From NCBI GenBank assembly GCA_030699345.1, contig JAUYMX010000117.1, positions 1 to 21,346 on the forward strand: a stretch of 21,346 nt of DNA, written 5' to 3'. The position numbers were made by a program, and so were the translations under genes. Within the stretch, counting starts at the first letter, position 1; every line of letters starts with the position of its first letter. The notes under the pieces were generated by a model. That model searched no databases and had not been told where the DNA came from. It saw only the letters and a list, made by a program, of their open reading frames with translations. The DNA is from Methylococcaceae bacterium (lineage in GTDB: Bacteria > Pseudomonadota > Gammaproteobacteria > Methylococcales > Methylomonadaceae). This document shows positions 20,093 to 21,346 of this stretch, piece by piece.

Positions 20093-21346
20093 TTAGTAGT
20101 TCCACTGCAACTGCATTCTCATCAAGTCACCTGATGCTTGACCAAGATATTGTGAAGTTGCAGATGTGCTAGTACTTGTATTGGTTCTGTCCATAGTGGC
20201 ATAGGCCAAAGTAACTTCCAGCGCTTTCATGATTTGGTATTCCACACCCACTTCAATTTCATGTACCGAAACTTTTGGCGAATTGTTAGCGCCTTTCCAA
20301 GCACCGTCATAGGTTTGCCACTTCGCGTAAGGAATCAGCACACCATCCGCACGGAAAATGTTGTCAATTTTATACATCGCTTGCACGTAACCACCGCTCA
20401 GGCCCTGACTTTCAATAGCGCCTCTACCTGAATTAGCTGTTGGATTCAAAGTTGCGCCCTCACCCCAATTCCACTCAGCTTGTAAACCAAACGGTTGCGG
20501 GAACAGCACCGCATGAACGCCTACTCGATCTTCTCTGATACGTTTGGTACCGTCCACACCTATACCTGTAGCGGTTGCTGTTGGAAGTATTTGTTGTGTT
20601 CCTGCTCTACCGAAAACTCTACTAGCCGCAGTTGTCGGATTAAAGTATCCCGACATCGCATCAGCACCAATTTCAACGACTTGTCCAGTGAACGGGTAGC
20701 CTAAGAAATTCAACTCAACCGGGTAAGTGGTATGTGCCACCGCATACAAATCATCATTGGTTTCAGCACGGTTAAGACCTTGGCCGTTATATACACCGAT
20801 ACCTGCCACACCATAATCCCCAGAAGTTTTTAGGCCTTTAGCCGCGAGCTTTTTCCAAAGCGACTGCACATCTGAAGGCGACCAATAGGCAAATAAACCC
20901 AAATCACGTTCACTTGGCACTGCACTATTCAGAGCATCGTTACGATCGAGCGTTAAACGATTTTGTGAAGACTGTAAGTTCTCCCAACCGAACGGCACTT
21001 TAGATTGACCGGCACGGATGCGATATTCATGGGCTTTATCAAACGCTAAATCTGCGTAGGCATCCCGTAACTGGGCAAAATTTTGCTGGCTATCACTAAC
21101 GTTAGAGGCAAAATCTGGTTGGATATATAACGATACATATTCATTAACATCACCAGAAAAGACTAAGCGCACCCGACGAAACGAAAAGCCACTGTTATCT
21201 TTAATACTGCCATCACCTGGTGATCTCAGCTCTGGATCGCCAGCGATGCGGTCACCCGATAACGGCAGGTTGTAACGCAACTGGGTATAACCACGCAGGT
21301 TGATTTTGTTAAACCATTTTTCATCATTCTTGGCTTTAGCTTCTCT
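20093..21346 (-). CDS. Phosphate-selective porin O/P family protein (5' end outside window)
   Basis: The reading frame stays open to the window edge, so only the last 417 residues are seen. The segment begins with KWFNKINLRGYTQLRYN, typical of the first strand of mature OprP/OprO-like porins. FSFRRVRLVFSGDVNEYVSL, YRIRAGQSKVPFGWENLQSS and RNDALNSAVPSERDLGLFAY are strong family motifs. The C-terminus MRMQLQWNY ends in an aromatic residue as expected for barrel proteins. In Pseudomonas such porins take up phosphate or polyphosphate. The substrate here cannot be told from sequence alone. Its terminator at 20011-20046 isolates it from the Fur-linked gene. Confidence 0.9.
   Translation of the reverse strand, partial: REAKAKNDEKWFNKINLRGYTQLRYNLPLSGDRIAGDPELRSPGDGSIKDNSGFSFRRVRLVFSGDVNEYVSLYIQPDFASNVSDSQQNFAQLRDAYADLAFDKAHEYRIRAGQSKVPFGWENLQSSQNRLTLDRNDALNSAVPSERDLGLFAYWSPSDVQSLWKKLAAKGLKTSGDYGVAGIGVYNGQGLNRAETNDDLYAVAHTTYPVELNFLGYPFTGQVVEIGADAMSGYFNPTTAASRVFGRAGTQQILPTATATGIGVDGTKRIREDRVGVHAVLFPQPFGLQAEWNWGEGATLNPTANSGRGAIESQGLSGGYVQAMYKIDNIFRADGVLIPYAKWQTYDGAWKGANNSPKVSVHEIEVGVEYQIMKALEVTLAYATMDRTNTSTSTSATSQYLGQASGDLMRMQLQWNY

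Noticed and set aside
1..21346. CRISPR array, rRNA or replication origin
   Set aside because: I looked for regular spaced repeats, rRNA segments and DnaA-box clusters by eye and saw none.

Overview
The window looks like a chromosomal segment of a methylotrophic or methanotrophic gammaproteobacterium, probably of the Methylococcales type. This is an inference from a formaldehyde-activating-enzyme homologue, a PqiABC envelope operon, a large B12 cluster, moderate GC content and abundant short palindromic repeats. No species-level marker was recognised.

Layout. (1) 1-1035: a minus-strand tRNA-Lys(CTT) gene. A 57-bp copy of its 3' half lies 640 bp downstream of it, and between the two is AT-rich, gene-free DNA with repeated GTGTCCC-type motifs. 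This looks like a stripped integrative element with both att sites left. (2) 1129-5131, minus strand: an Fae homologue, two separate PqiA proteins, PqiB (three MCE domains) and the lipoprotein PqiC, closely packed and probably co-transcribed. (3) 5272-16752, plus strand: a promoter and cobalamin riboswitch, then cbtB, cbtA, cobB/cbiA, cobM/cbiF, cbiX, cobH/cbiC, cbiD, cobL/cbiET, cobI/cbiL, cbiG (N-terminal and central part), a separate cobE-like gene, cobJ/cbiH with a C-terminal extension, and a small [2Fe-2S] ferredoxin. (4) 16756-18153: a hairpin terminator, a minus-strand pair (FMN-binding exported protein and a four-helix membrane protein) and a small plus-strand antitoxin-like gene ending in a perfect 46-bp palindrome. 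(5) 18143-21346: two minus-strand outer-membrane beta-barrel genes. The first has a Fur-box-like operator. The second is an OprP/O-type porin cut off by the window end.

How it works together. The B12 block covers cobalt import (CbtAB), chelation (CbiX), methylations at C20, C17, C11, C1 and C5/C15, ring opening (CbiG with CobE), methyl migration (CobH) and a,c-diamidation (CobB). CbiX, CbiG and CbiD mark the cobalt-early (anaerobic-type) route. The precorrin-6A reductase (CbiJ/CobK) is not in the window. The riboswitch should shut the block down when B12 is plentiful.

Most notable: CobJ is fused to a C-terminal domain resembling one half of a HemS/ChuS-type haem-handling protein, and the ferredoxin gene follows it by 2 bp. 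Two inverted copies of a roughly 220-265 bp repeat bracket cbiD-cobL, and a REP-like double hairpin sits exactly between the two parts of CbiG. The Fae homologue lacks the family's catalytic histidine.
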